From CAXTSE01 sp964246985 (lineage in GTDB: Bacteria; Actinomycetota; Actinomycetes; Actinomycetales; Microbacteriaceae): a DNA stretch of 64,000 bases. Shown piece by piece: positions 24,603 through 34,924 of this stretch (positions are counted from its first letter, which is position 1; each line of letters starts with the position of its first letter). The DNA lies in the NCBI GenBank assembly GCA_964246985.1, contig CAXTSE010000010.1:1-64000 (forward strand), written 5' to 3'. The translations under genes and the position numbers were made by a program. The notes under the pieces are model-generated. The model ran no database searches. It was not told the DNA's origin and was given only the letters and a program-made list of their open reading frames with translations.

Positions 24603-26120
24603 CTACTTCGAGGCGGGCGCCGACGCGGACGCCGGCGACGCGGCCGACGCGGGAAGCGGCAGCGCCTCCTGGGCCTTGACCGAGCTGCGGCCGAGGATCA
24701 GGTAGCCCGCGAATCCGATCACCAGCGCGACCAGGACGCCCAGGTTCGACCCGCCCCAGTTCACGCGGAAGTCGCCGTCGGCGGGGCCGAACAGGAAGCC
24801 CTGCCACCCGAGCCACTCGGCGTAGGTGTTGGTCACCAGACCCCAGCCGATCACCGTCGCGGCGACGAACAGGATGATCGTGCCCCAGCGGATGTCGCCG
24901 TAGCGTCCCGCGCGGTCGTAGAGCTCCGTGTCAGCGAGGTCCTTCTTGCGCAGCAGCACGTCGGCGATGAAGATGCCCGCCCAGGCGGCGACCGGCGTGC
25001 CCAGGGTGATGAGGAAGCCCTGGAACGGACCGAAGAAGTCGGTCGCGAGGAACAGCACGTAGAGGGAGCCGAGGAACATGATGACGCCGTCGATGCCGGC
25101 GGCGACCGGGCGCTTCACGTTGAGGCCGGCGGCGAGCAGCGCGAGGCCCGACGAGTAGATGTCGAGCACGGCGCCGCCGATCAGGCCGAGCACCACGATG
25201 AGGGCGAACGGGATGATGAACCACGGCTGGGTCAGCTCGATGAGCGGGCCGAGCGAGTAGGCGGCGAGCGCGTCCTGCAGGTCGGTGGACGAGCCGGCGA
25301 GCAGGAGGCCGAAGACCAGCAGCACCGAGGGAGCGAGGGCTGCTCCGAACGTCGTCCAGGCGACGACGCCGCGGCTGCTCGCCGATCGCGGCAGGTAGCG
25401 CGAGTAGTCGGCACCCGCGTTGACCCAGCCGAGTCCGAAGCCGGTCATCATGAACACGAACGCTCCGACCGCCACCGCCAGCGGGGCCGACGGGGTGGCC
25501 AGCACGGCCGCGAAGTCGATGAGCGGGATGATCGTCGCGAGGTAGACGACCGTCACGACGGCGGTCACGATCGTGATCCAGAACTGCAGGCGCAGGATCA
25601 GCTGGAATCCGTAGACGCCGAAGAACACGACGATGCCCGCGACGACGATCAGCGCGACGATCTTGGTGACCGGGCTGTCGGCCGGCCCGCCCAGGGCGGC
25701 GACGGTCGCGTCCACCGCGAAGACGGCGCTGACGGTGAGGACCGTCTCCCATCCGACGGTGAAGATCCAGGAGAGCACCGCGACCAGGCGCGACCCGCGC
25801 ACGCCGAACATCGCACGGCTGAGCACCATCGTGGGGGCGGAGCCGCGCTTTCCGGCGAGCGAGACGACGCCCACCAGGAAGAACGAGATGGCGACGCCGA
25901 CCACCCCGACGATGACGGCCTGCCAGAACGAGACGCCGAAGTACAGCACGTACGCGCCGTAGGCGATCGCGAACACCGACACGTTGGCGGCGAACCAGGG
26001 CCAGAAGAGGGTGCGGGGGGTGCCGTGGCGCTCGCTCTCGGCGATCGTCTCGAGTCCCGTGAGCTCGACACCGCTCGAGCTGGTGCCGGGGGCGGCTGTG
26101 CCGGTGGTGGGGGCGGTCAT
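24603..26120 (-). CDS. NCS1-family nucleobase/cytosine-type permease
   Basis: 505-aa inner-membrane transporter with about twelve spans. The N-terminal RTLFWPWFAANVSVFAIAYG and the SLAGKRGSAPTMVLSRAMFG and GFGLGWVNAGADYSRYLPR segments are typical of purine-cytosine permeases. The C terminus is Ala/Ser/Pro-rich. First gene of the operon; it probably imports a base, nucleoside or related N-heterocycle processed by the three downstream enzymes. Confidence 0.92.
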   Translation of the reverse strand: MTAPTTGTAAPGTSSSGVELTGLETIAESERHGTPRTLFWPWFAANVSVFAIAYGAYVLYFGVSFWQAVIVGVVGVAISFFLVGVVSLAGKRGSAPTMVLSRAMFGVRGSRLVAVLSWIFTVGWETVLTVSAVFAVDATVAALGGPADSPVTKIVALIVVAGIVVFFGVYGFQLILRLQFWITIVTAVVTVVYLATIIPLIDFAAVLATPSAPLAVAVGAFVFMMTGFGLGWVNAGADYSRYLPRSASSRGVVAWTTFGAALAPSVLLVFGLLLAGSSTDLQDALAAYSLGPLIELTQPWFIIPFALIVVLGLIGGAVLDIYSSGLALLAAGLNVKRPVAAGIDGVIMFLGSLYVLFLATDFFGPFQGFLITLGTPVAAWAGIFIADVLLRKKDLADTELYDRAGRYGDIRWGTIILFVAATVIGWGLVTNTYAEWLGWQGFLFGPADGDFRVNWGGSNLGVLVALVIGFAGYLILGRSSVKAQEALPLPASAASPASASAPASK

Positions 26121-26159
26121 GAGCAGAACGCTATCGTGCCGCCGGGCGGAATGAGGCGA

Positions 26160-27392
26160 TCAGGCCGTGCGCACGGGCCGCGTGTGCTGCTGGGGGTGCG
26201 CCGCCATCCGGATGCGGTCGGTGCCGAGCACGAACGCGATCGCCACGGCGAAGACCCCCACCTGCACCCACGGCAGCACCTCGAGCCCGAAGGTGTCGAG
26301 CACCAGGCCGCCGACGAGCGCCCCGCCGCCGATGGCGAAGTTGAACGAGACCGTGAGCGCCGCCGAGGCCGTGTCGCGGATGCGCAGGCTCGCGGAGTGC
26401 AGGTTGCGGGCGTGGAACAGGGCGGGGAGCCCGCCGAAGAAGATGCTCCAGGCGATCATCCCGATCACGACGGCCACCGGCGACCCCGCGCCGAACGCGG
26501 CGAGCGCGGCCACGCTCAGGAGGATGCCCAGCATGGAGACGCCCACCGACGCCCGCGGGAAGCGGTCGCCGAGGATGCCCGAGAGCAGCAGCCCGACCGC
26601 GCCGGCCGCGCCGTACGCGAAGAGCAGCCCGCTGATGCCGTCTGCGGGGATCGAGCCGACCTCGATCGCCCACGGCGCGATGTAGGTGTAGAAGACGTTC
26701 TGCCCGAGCATGAACAGCAGCACCGACGCGCACACGATGATCACGCCGACCACCGACTTGTCGCGGCGGAGGGGCACCGCGACCTCTCCGGTGGCGAGCG
26801 GAACGATGTGCTCGACCGGCGGCAGGAAGGCGACCACCAGCGCCAGGAAGACCACCACGACCACGCCCATCACCGCGAATGCCGCCCGCCAGCCGAGCGC
26901 GTGCCCGAGCGCGGTGCCGAGCGGCACCCCCAGGATGAAGGCGAACGTGCCGCCCGCGTTGGTGAGCGAGATCGCCTTGGCGAGCTGGTGGCGCGGCACG
27001 AGACGGGTGGCGTACGGACCGGTCACCGCCCAGAACAGGCCGTGCGCCGCGCCCGCGACGACGCGCGCAGCGGCGAGCAGCTCGAACGTCGGCGCCATGG
27101 CCGCGAGCACGTTGGCGATCGCGAACACCGCGAGCAGCACGACCATGAGCCGCTTGCGGGCGAAGCGCCGCGTCACGGCGGTGAGCGGCACCGCGGTCAG
27201 CACGACGGTGCCGGCGAAGATCGTCACGAGCAGCCCGATGCGCGACTCCGAGACACCCAGCTCGGACGCCATGTCGGGCAGCAGCCCCGTCGGCAGGAAC
27301 TCGCTCGACACCGAGACGAAGATCGCCCCCGAGAGCACGAGGAGCGGGAAGTACGGGAACCGGGTCGATGTCGCGGTTCCGGCGGTGCTCAC
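26160..27392 (-). CDS. MFS transporter, DHA1/AraJ-like
   Basis: 410-aa, twelve-span major facilitator of the sugar-efflux/drug-exporter type. N-terminal PLLVLSGAIFVSVSSEFLPTGLLPDMASELG and the loop motif RFARKRLMV are visible. The GTG at 27392 follows GGAG; the longer frame has no similarity upstream. Divergent from purU and separate from the operon downstream. Substrate unknown. Confidence 0.9.
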   Translation of the reverse strand: MSTAGTATSTRFPYFPLLVLSGAIFVSVSSEFLPTGLLPDMASELGVSESRIGLLVTIFAGTVVLTAVPLTAVTRRFARKRLMVVLLAVFAIANVLAAMAPTFELLAAARVVAGAAHGLFWAVTGPYATRLVPRHQLAKAISLTNAGGTFAFILGVPLGTALGHALGWRAAFAVMGVVVVVFLALVVAFLPPVEHIVPLATGEVAVPLRRDKSVVGVIIVCASVLLFMLGQNVFYTYIAPWAIEVGSIPADGISGLLFAYGAAGAVGLLLSGILGDRFPRASVGVSMLGILLSVAALAAFGAGSPVAVVIGMIAWSIFFGGLPALFHARNLHSASLRIRDTASAALTVSFNFAIGGGALVGGLVLDTFGLEVLPWVQVGVFAVAIAFVLGTDRIRMAAHPQQHTRPVRTA

Positions 27393-27448
27393 ACGCTCCA
27401 GGGTACGTGCAGCCGGGGGCCCGCCCGACCCGGCCATATGCTGACGGG

Positions 27449-28306
27449 GTGACTGCCGCATCCGCCCATTGGGTCCTCACGCTCGTCTGCGAGGACCGAC
27501 CGGGCATCGTGCACGCGATCAGCGGCGCGATCGTCGAGGCGGCCGGCAACATCACCGAGTCGCAGCAGTTCTCAAGCGACGACACGGGCACCTTCTTCAT
27601 GCGGCTGCAGGTCGAGTCGGATGCGTCACGCGAGCGCTTCGAGGGCGCCCTCGCGCCGGTCGTCGACAGGTATCGCATGCACTGGACCCTCGACGAGGTC
27701 GGGCGCCCCCTGCGCACCCTGGTGCTCGCCTCGACCGCGGCGCACTGCCTCAACGACCTGCTGTTCCGGCAGCGCGCCGGGCAGCTCGCGATCGAGCTGC
27801 CCCTCGTGCTCGCCAACCACCCCGACCTGGCCGAGCTCGCCGGGTTCTACGGGGTGCCGTTCGAGGCCCACCCGGTGACGGGCCCCGACGAGAAGACGGC
27901 CTTCGAGGCGCGCGTGCTGGCCGCCGTCGAGGAGCACGACATCGAGCTCGTCGTGCTCGCCCGCTACATGCAGATCCTGTCGCCCGAGCTGTGCGCCGCG
28001 CTCGAGGGGCGGGTCATCAACATCCATCACTCCTTCCTGCCCGGCTTCAAGGGGGCCAATCCCTACAAGCAGGCGCACGCGCGCGGCGTCAAGATCATCG
28101 GCGCCACCGCCCACTTCGTGACGAGCGACCTCGACGAAGGGCCGATCATCGAGCAGAACATCGTGCGCGTCGACCACACCCGTACCCCCGCCGAGCTGGT
28201 CGCGATCGGCCAGGACGAGGAGTCGCGCACCCTGACCCAGGCCGTGAAGTGGTTCTCCGAGGGGCGTGTGCTGCTCGACGGTGCGCGCACGATCATCTTC
28301 CGGTAG
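27449..28306 (+). CDS. purU: Formyltetrahydrofolate deformylase
   Basis: Hydrolyses 10-formyl-THF to formate and THF, balancing one-carbon pools. 285 aa. The N-terminal ACT domain (about 5-80) has VCEDRPGIVHAISGAI. The C-terminal formyltransferase-like domain has LANHPDLAELAGFYGVPF, INIHHSFLPGFKGANPY and GATAHFVTSDLDEGPIIEQ. The GTG at 27449 has TATGCT six bases upstream, consistent with a leaderless mRNA. Seven bases separate its stop from nagA. Confidence 0.96.
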   Translation: MTAASAHWVLTLVCEDRPGIVHAISGAIVEAAGNITESQQFSSDDTGTFFMRLQVESDASRERFEGALAPVVDRYRMHWTLDEVGRPLRTLVLASTAAHCLNDLLFRQRAGQLAIELPLVLANHPDLAELAGFYGVPFEAHPVTGPDEKTAFEARVLAAVEEHDIELVVLARYMQILSPELCAALEGRVINIHHSFLPGFKGANPYKQAHARGVKIIGATAHFVTSDLDEGPIIEQNIVRVDHTRTPAELVAIGQDEESRTLTQAVKWFSEGRVLLDGARTIIFR

Positions 28307-28313
28307 ACGCGCG

Positions 28314-29453
28314 ATGACGACGCTGCTGCATTCGGTCACCGCCCTCGACGAGCGCGGCGAGACCACGGATGCGTGGGTGCTCCTCGACGGGGACACGATC
28401 GCGGCCGTGGGGTCGGGTCGATCCTCAGCGCCCGCCGCCGACGAGAGCGTCGATCTCGACGGCGCGATCCTCACCCCGGGATTCATCGACCTGCACGGGC
28501 ACGGCGGCGGGGGCCACGGGTACGACGACGGCGGGGACGAGCTGACCGCCGGACTCACCGCGCACCGTGCGCACGGGACGACCCGCTCGGTGGTGAGCCT
28601 CGTCGCCAACCCGCTGGCCGAGCTGCGCGAGCGTCTCGCCGAGATCGCCGACCTCTGCGCCGCCGACCCGCTGGTGCTGGGCTCGCACCTCGAGGGACCG
28701 TTCCTCGCGGCCGAGCGCCGAGGCGCCCACAATCCCGAGTTCCTGCGAGCACCCGACGACGGCGCGATCGAGTCGCTGCTCGCCGCCGCCGGCGGCACAC
28801 TCCGCCAGATCACGATCGCCCCCGAGCTGCCCGGCGGTCTCGAGGCGGTCGCCACGTTCGCCCGCGCCGGTGTGACGGTCGCCATCGGGCACACCGAGGC
28901 CGATCTCGCGACGGCGCGGTCAGCGTTCGAGGCGGGGGCGCGCATCCTCACCCACACCTTCAACGCGATGCCGGGGATCCACCATCGCGACCCCGGCCCG
29001 GTCGTGGCCGCGATCGCCGACCCGCGGGTGACTCTCGAGCTCGTGCTCGACGGCCTCCACGTGCACCCGGACGTGGCGTTCATGCTGCTGTCGGCGGCGC
29101 CTGGCCGGGTCGCCCTCATCACGGATGCGATGGCCGCCGCCGGCGCGGAGGACGGCGACTACCGCATCGGCTCGCTCAACGTCACAGTGCGGGAGGGGAG
29201 GGCGCTGCTGTCGGGGACGCAGACGCTCGCCGGGTCGACCCTCACCCAGGAGTCCGCGGTGCGGTGCGCGATCGTCGAGGTGGGGGTGTCGGCGTCGGTC
29301 GCGGTCGCGGCCGCCACGGCAGTCCCGGCCCGCGCTCTGGGGCTCGGGCACCGGTTCGGCCTGCTCGCGCCGGGCTACGCGGCGGATGCGGTGGCACTCG
29401 ACCCGCTCTGGAACGTGCGCCACGTGTGGGCGGCGGGCACCCGCATCCGCTGA
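28314..29453 (+). CDS. nagA: N-acetylglucosamine-6-phosphate deacetylase
   Basis: Removes acetate from GlcNAc-6-phosphate to give GlcN-6-phosphate for NagB. 379-aa amidohydrolase with IDLHGHGGGGHGYDDGG, HLEGPFL, the metal/active-site His pair in GHTEAD and THTFNAMPGIHHRDPG, and ITDAMAAAG with the catalytic Asp. It sits after purU, apart from nagB and the uptake operon near 38-44 kb, but serves the same pathway. Confidence 0.96.
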   Translation: MTTLLHSVTALDERGETTDAWVLLDGDTIAAVGSGRSSAPAADESVDLDGAILTPGFIDLHGHGGGGHGYDDGGDELTAGLTAHRAHGTTRSVVSLVANPLAELRERLAEIADLCAADPLVLGSHLEGPFLAAERRGAHNPEFLRAPDDGAIESLLAAAGGTLRQITIAPELPGGLEAVATFARAGVTVAIGHTEADLATARSAFEAGARILTHTFNAMPGIHHRDPGPVVAAIADPRVTLELVLDGLHVHPDVAFMLLSAAPGRVALITDAMAAAGAEDGDYRIGSLNVTVREGRALLSGTQTLAGSTLTQESAVRCAIVEVGVSASVAVAAATAVPARALGLGHRFGLLAPGYAADAVALDPLWNVRHVWAAGTRIR

Positions 29454-29505
29454 CGGTTTTACACGGAGGTAACACGCCGCCCGCCCCGCGGAAACATCGC
29501 CTCCC

Positions 29506-29517
29506 TATCTTGGACGC

Positions 29518-29528
<11 letters not shown>
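29506..29528. promoter_or_regulatory. Shared operator/-10 overlapping the ABC ATPase start
   Basis: The 23-base block TATCTTGGACGCATGTCCGA (first 20 bases) then TAA differs from the site at 36879-36901 at only two positions. TATCTT can serve as a -10 six bases before the ATG at 29518, so the site, promoter and start codon coincide. Confidence 0.65.
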
Positions 29529-31161
<1,633 letters not shown>

Positions 31162-31180
31162 TCCGCACCCCGTCCGCTCG

Positions 31181-31250
31181 GCGAGAGCGGTGTGTCGCAC
31201 CGAGCGCGGTGCGTCGAATGGGCGCGCTGGAGGTGACACACCGCGCTCGC
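31181..31250. terminator. Inverted repeat between convergent ABC genes
   Basis: Arms 31181-31198 and 31233-31250 pair at 16 of 18 positions (GCGAG(A/C)GCGGTGTGTC core). It lies between the stops of the ATPase and the DppC-type permease and probably ends transcription from both sides. Confidence 0.55.
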
Positions 31251-31269
31251 GTGCGACGAGCCGTGCGAG

Positions 31270-32139
31270 CTAGCGGCGCGCCTTGATGTCGAGCGCGTCG
31301 CGCATGCCGTCGCCCAGGAAGTTGACCGCCAGCACGATCGTGACGATCGCGACTCCGGGGGCGGCCGCGATCCACGGCTGGTAGAAGTTTTTGGCGCCCT
31401 CGGTGATCATCGCGCCCCACTCGGGCGTCGGCGGCAGGGCGCCGAGACCGAGGAAGCTGAGCGATGCGACCAGCAGGATGATCTGCCCGAGGTCCATCGT
31501 GGCGTTCACGAGCGTCGGCGTGGAGGCGTGCGGGATGATGTGCCGGAACAGGATGCGGCGGCGGGACGCACCGATGGCTACCGCCGACTCGACGTGTTCG
31601 CGCTGCTTGATCGACAGCACCTGCCCGCGCATCAGGCGGGCATAGATCGGCCACCAGACGATGACGATCGCGATGCCGGCGTTGGTGAGGCCGGGGCCGA
31701 GAGCCGCGGCCACCGCCATGGCGAGGAGGATCGCGGGGAGGGCCATGGTGACGTCCGCGATCCGCATGATGACCGCATCCACCCAGCTCCCGACGTAGCC
31801 GGCGATGGCGCCGAGGATGCTGCCGATGAGCACGGCGGCGACGATCGCCCCCAACGCGACCGGCAACGAGAATCGCGCCCCGTAAAGGCTGCGGGTGAGC
31901 ACGTCCCGGCCGAGGGCGTCGGTGCCGAACCAGTGCTCGGCAGTCGGCGGCAGGAGGCGGGAGCCGGCGGCAGCCAGCGGGTCGAACGGCGCGATCCACT
32001 GCACCCCGACGACCATGACGATCCAGAACAGCAGCACGACGTAGGCGATCACCATCTGCGGCCGCATCCACGCCGACCGGCTGCTCTTGCGGACGAAGTC
32101 GAAGGCTCCGGTCATGCCGTTCAGCGACAGGGCGCTCAT
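31270..32139 (-). CDS. Peptide-type ABC transporter permease (DppC-like)
   Basis: 289-aa inner-membrane subunit with the DppC layout: an N-terminal span, DPLAAAGSRLLPPTAEHWFGTDALGRDVLTR in the first loop, and six spans in all. The EAA-type coupling loop is around ASRRRILFRHIIPHASTPTLV. The ATG at 32139 overlaps the DppB-like stop by 4 bases. It works with the neighbouring permease, binding protein and fused ATPase. Confidence 0.94.
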   Translation of the reverse strand: MSALSLNGMTGAFDFVRKSSRSAWMRPQMVIAYVVLLFWIVMVVGVQWIAPFDPLAAAGSRLLPPTAEHWFGTDALGRDVLTRSLYGARFSLPVALGAIVAAVLIGSILGAIAGYVGSWVDAVIMRIADVTMALPAILLAMAVAAALGPGLTNAGIAIVIVWWPIYARLMRGQVLSIKQREHVESAVAIGASRRRILFRHIIPHASTPTLVNATMDLGQIILLVASLSFLGLGALPPTPEWGAMITEGAKNFYQPWIAAAPGVAIVTIVLAVNFLGDGMRDALDIKARR

Positions 32140-33149
32140 GCCAGTCTCACTCTCGGGTCGACGGCCGCGTAGACCAGGTCGGTGACCAGGCTCGCGATGA
32201 GGAAGATGAAGCCGCCGAGCAGAGTGACGCCGTTGATCGCCGGGTAGTCGAGGGTGCGGGCCGACTCGACCGCGTACGATCCGATGCCGTTCCACGAGAA
32301 GATCTGCTCGACGAGCACCGCGCCCATCAGCAGGGCGCCGAAGGCGAATCCGACGATCGTCACCACCGGGGTGAGGCTGTTGCGCAGCACGTGGTTGCGC
32401 ATGATCAGCCGCTCGGGGATGCCCTTCGCGCGCACGGTGTGGACGTAGTCGGAGTGCAGCTCGTCGAGCATCGCGGCCCGCACCAGGCGGCTGACGGTGC
32501 CCATCAGCCCCCACCCGAGGATGAAAGCCGGAAGCAGGAGGTGAGCGCCGGCGTCGAGGAACAGGGGCACGTTGCCCGCCAGGAGCGCGTCCATCGTGTA
32601 GAAGCCCGTGACGTGCGGCGGCGGGTCGGTGCGCGCCGAGAGCCGGCCGGGACCCGCCGCGATGCCGAGCTGGGCGTAGAAGACGAAGAGCAGGATGAGG
32701 CCGGTCCAGAAGATCGGCAGCGAGGAGCCGAGCAGTGAGAACACACGGGCGACGTGGTCGGCCGCCTTGTCTTTGCGGCTGGCCGAGATGACGCCCAGGA
32801 CGACCCCGCCGATCGCGCCGATGAGCAGCGCGAGGATGGTCAGCTCGAGGGTGGCCGGCAGGCGGTCGGCGAGGTCTGAGCTGACGCTCGAGCGGGTCTG
32901 GAACGACGTACCCATGTCGCCGGTCAGGAGGTTGCCGAGGTAGCGCGCGTACTGCTCGAACACGCTGCCGTCGAGACCCCACCGCTCGCGCGCGGCCGCG
33001 ACGACCGCCTCGTTGCCGATGTTGCGCTCGCCCACCAGGGCGGCGACAGGATCGGTGGGCAGCAGCCGCGAGATGGCGAAGGCGATCGTGACGATGCCGA
33101 AGAGCAGCAGCGGCATGATCGCCAGGCGCTTTGCGATGAAGGTGGTCAT
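32136..33149 (-). CDS. Peptide-type ABC transporter permease (DppB-like)
   Basis: 337-aa permease with the family N terminus FIAKRLAIMPLLLFGIVTIAFAISRLLPTDP and the coupling loop AKGIPERLIMRNHVLRNSLTPVV. Six spans. A GC-rich hairpin (33163-33194) lies between it and the binding-protein gene and may reduce read-through, giving more binding protein than permease. Confidence 0.94.
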   Translation of the reverse strand: MTTFIAKRLAIMPLLLFGIVTIAFAISRLLPTDPVAALVGERNIGNEAVVAAARERWGLDGSVFEQYARYLGNLLTGDMGTSFQTRSSVSSDLADRLPATLELTILALLIGAIGGVVLGVISASRKDKAADHVARVFSLLGSSLPIFWTGLILLFVFYAQLGIAAGPGRLSARTDPPPHVTGFYTMDALLAGNVPLFLDAGAHLLLPAFILGWGLMGTVSRLVRAAMLDELHSDYVHTVRAKGIPERLIMRNHVLRNSLTPVVTIVGFAFGALLMGAVLVEQIFSWNGIGSYAVESARTLDYPAINGVTLLGGFIFLIASLVTDLVYAAVDPRVRLA

Positions 33150-33162
33150 GGGGTTCTCCGGT

Positions 33163-33194
33163 GGTGGGGGTGCGACGGCTGCCGCACCCCCACC
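33163..33194 (-). terminator. Intra-operon hairpin between binding protein and permease genes
   Basis: A perfect 12-bp stem (GGTGGGGGTGCG, 33163-33174, with 33183-33194) and 8-base loop, with no T-run. It is probably an mRNA stabiliser or partial terminator. Confidence 0.6.
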
Positions 33195-33212
33195 GGGGTC
33201 GGTGATTCCAGG

Positions 33213-34829
33213 TCAGCCGGTGAGCCCGAGCTGCCCGATCTCGAGGTTGCAGCAGGGGCTGTACTCGACTCCGGTGATGTCGCTCTGGTACGCGAGGATC
33301 AGCTGCGGGTTGACGATCGGGATGACGAAGGCGTCGTCGTGCATCAGCTGCGCGAGCTGCTGGTACGTCGCCGTCCGCTCGTCTCCCGACTGCGCGAGGG
33401 CCGTGGCGAGCAGGTCGGTCTGCTCCTGCGAGACCGAGCCCGTCCATCCGTTGATCAGTCCGCCCGCGGCGATGTCGCCGAAGTACTGCACGTACTGGCT
33501 GGAGTCGGTGTGATCGGGAGCGAAGTACACCGCCGTGACGGGCGTCCCCTCGCCGCCGACCACCGTGATCCACTGCGAGAAGTCGACCGGATTGAGCTCG
33601 AGCGTGATGTTGATGGCCGCGAGGTACTGCTGCACGGCCTGCATCTCGACGTCGAAGTCGACACCGTAGGCGACGGTCTTCGGGTATGTCGCGCTGATCG
33701 TGAAGCCGTCGGCGTACCCGGCCTCCTCCATCAGCGCCAGGGCGGCGTCGAGGTCGTATTCGGGCAGCTCGACCTCCTCGCTGCCCTCGAACCCGTTCGG
33801 GATCGGCGACCCCTGCGTCTTCCCGTAGCCGGCGACCAGGGTGTCGATGATGCTGTCGTAGTCGATCGCCTGGCGGACCGCCTCGCGCACCCGCACGTCG
33901 GCGAGAGGCTCGCCGCCCGGCGCGGCCGGGAGCAGGGCGATGTAGGTGAAGTTGTACGAATCGACGATCTCGGTGCTGACGGTCGCGCTGCCCTCGAGCT
34001 GGCCCAGCGCGTCGGGCGAGAGCTGCATCGCGACATCCACATCGCCATGCTGCAGCTGCTGCAGCTGCGAGCTGGAATCGGTGACCTCCTTCATCGTGAC
34101 GTCGGTGAAGGAGGGCGCCTCGCCCCAGTACTCCGGGTTGGCCTCGAGCGTGATCGACTCGCCCGAGGCGTAGTCGGCGAGCACATACGGGCCGCTGCCC
34201 GCCGAGTTGGCCAGGAACCACTCCTCGGCTGTGTCGGAGGTCGCGGCGTCAGCGTCGGCGGTGGCACCGTTCTCGGCGGCGACATCGCTGTTGACGATTC
34301 CCAGGTACGGCGCCGCGACGATCGCGAGCAGGGCCGAGTTGGGGGCCGAGAAGTTGACGACGACCGTCGCCTCGTCAGGCGTCTCGATCGTGCTGAGGCC
34401 CGCGAGGAGGAAGGAGGCGGATGCCTGCAGGTTGACGAGACGCTCGAACGACCATTTGACGTCCTTGGCCTCGACGGCCGAGCCGTCCGAGAACACAGCG
34501 TCGGGATCGAGGTGGAACGTGAACGAGGTGTTGTCGGCGTTCGCCTCCCAGCTCTCGGCGAGGCCCGGAAGCACCGTCTTCGCGTCGGAGGGGTCGATGA
34601 CCACGAGCCGCTCGTAGAGGGCGGTGTAGATCACCTGGCAGGTGTCGCAGTAGCCGCGCTGCGGATCCATGGTTGTGATGTCCATGGCACGGGCGATGAC
34701 GAGCTCACGCGCTCCGTCGCCGGCCGGTGCGGCGCCGCCCGCGCAGGCGCTGAGCGCCAGGGTGGCCACCGCGGCGATCGCGATGAGAGCGCGACGCGCG
34801 GGGCGCATCCGTCTGATTCCTGTCTGCAA
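33213..34829 (-). CDS. Peptide-type ABC transporter substrate-binding lipoprotein
   Basis: 538-aa SBP of the DppA/OppA family (SBP_bac_5). Signal peptide with lipobox LSAC, lipidated Cys29, then the family segments TTMDPQRGYCDTCQVIYTALYERLV, FTFHLDPDAVFSDGSAVEAKDVKWSFERL and VREAVRQAIDYDSI. The start at 34829 is TTG, preceded by GAGGAGG; the ATG at 34808 (AGGA upstream) is an alternative that gives a more compact signal peptide. Ligand unknown; the linked aminotransferase and reductase suggest an amino compound (inference). Confidence 0.93.
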   Translation of the reverse strand: MQTGIRRMRPARRALIAIAAVATLALSACAGGAAPAGDGARELVIARAMDITTMDPQRGYCDTCQVIYTALYERLVVIDPSDAKTVLPGLAESWEANADNTSFTFHLDPDAVFSDGSAVEAKDVKWSFERLVNLQASASFLLAGLSTIETPDEATVVVNFSAPNSALLAIVAAPYLGIVNSDVAAENGATADADAATSDTAEEWFLANSAGSGPYVLADYASGESITLEANPEYWGEAPSFTDVTMKEVTDSSSQLQQLQHGDVDVAMQLSPDALGQLEGSATVSTEIVDSYNFTYIALLPAAPGGEPLADVRVREAVRQAIDYDSIIDTLVAGYGKTQGSPIPNGFEGSEEVELPEYDLDAALALMEEAGYADGFTISATYPKTVAYGVDFDVEMQAVQQYLAAINITLELNPVDFSQWITVVGGEGTPVTAVYFAPDHTDSSQYVQYFGDIAAGGLINGWTGSVSQEQTDLLATALAQSGDERTATYQQLAQLMHDDAFVIPIVNPQLILAYQSDITGVEYSPCCNLEIGQLGLTG

Positions 34830-34924
34830 CTGCTTCCTCCTCTGTGTGGTGCCCGGTCCTGCGGGGGATGCAGGGCCGGAATCGGGGAGGCCGCAGCGCT
34901 GGGGCCGATGGTGCGGTCGAGCTG

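Noticed and set aside
31270..34221. 983-aa minus-strand frame across the ABC transporter genes
   Set aside because: It joins the DppC-like gene to out-of-frame shadows of the other permease and binding protein. The true start is at 32139.
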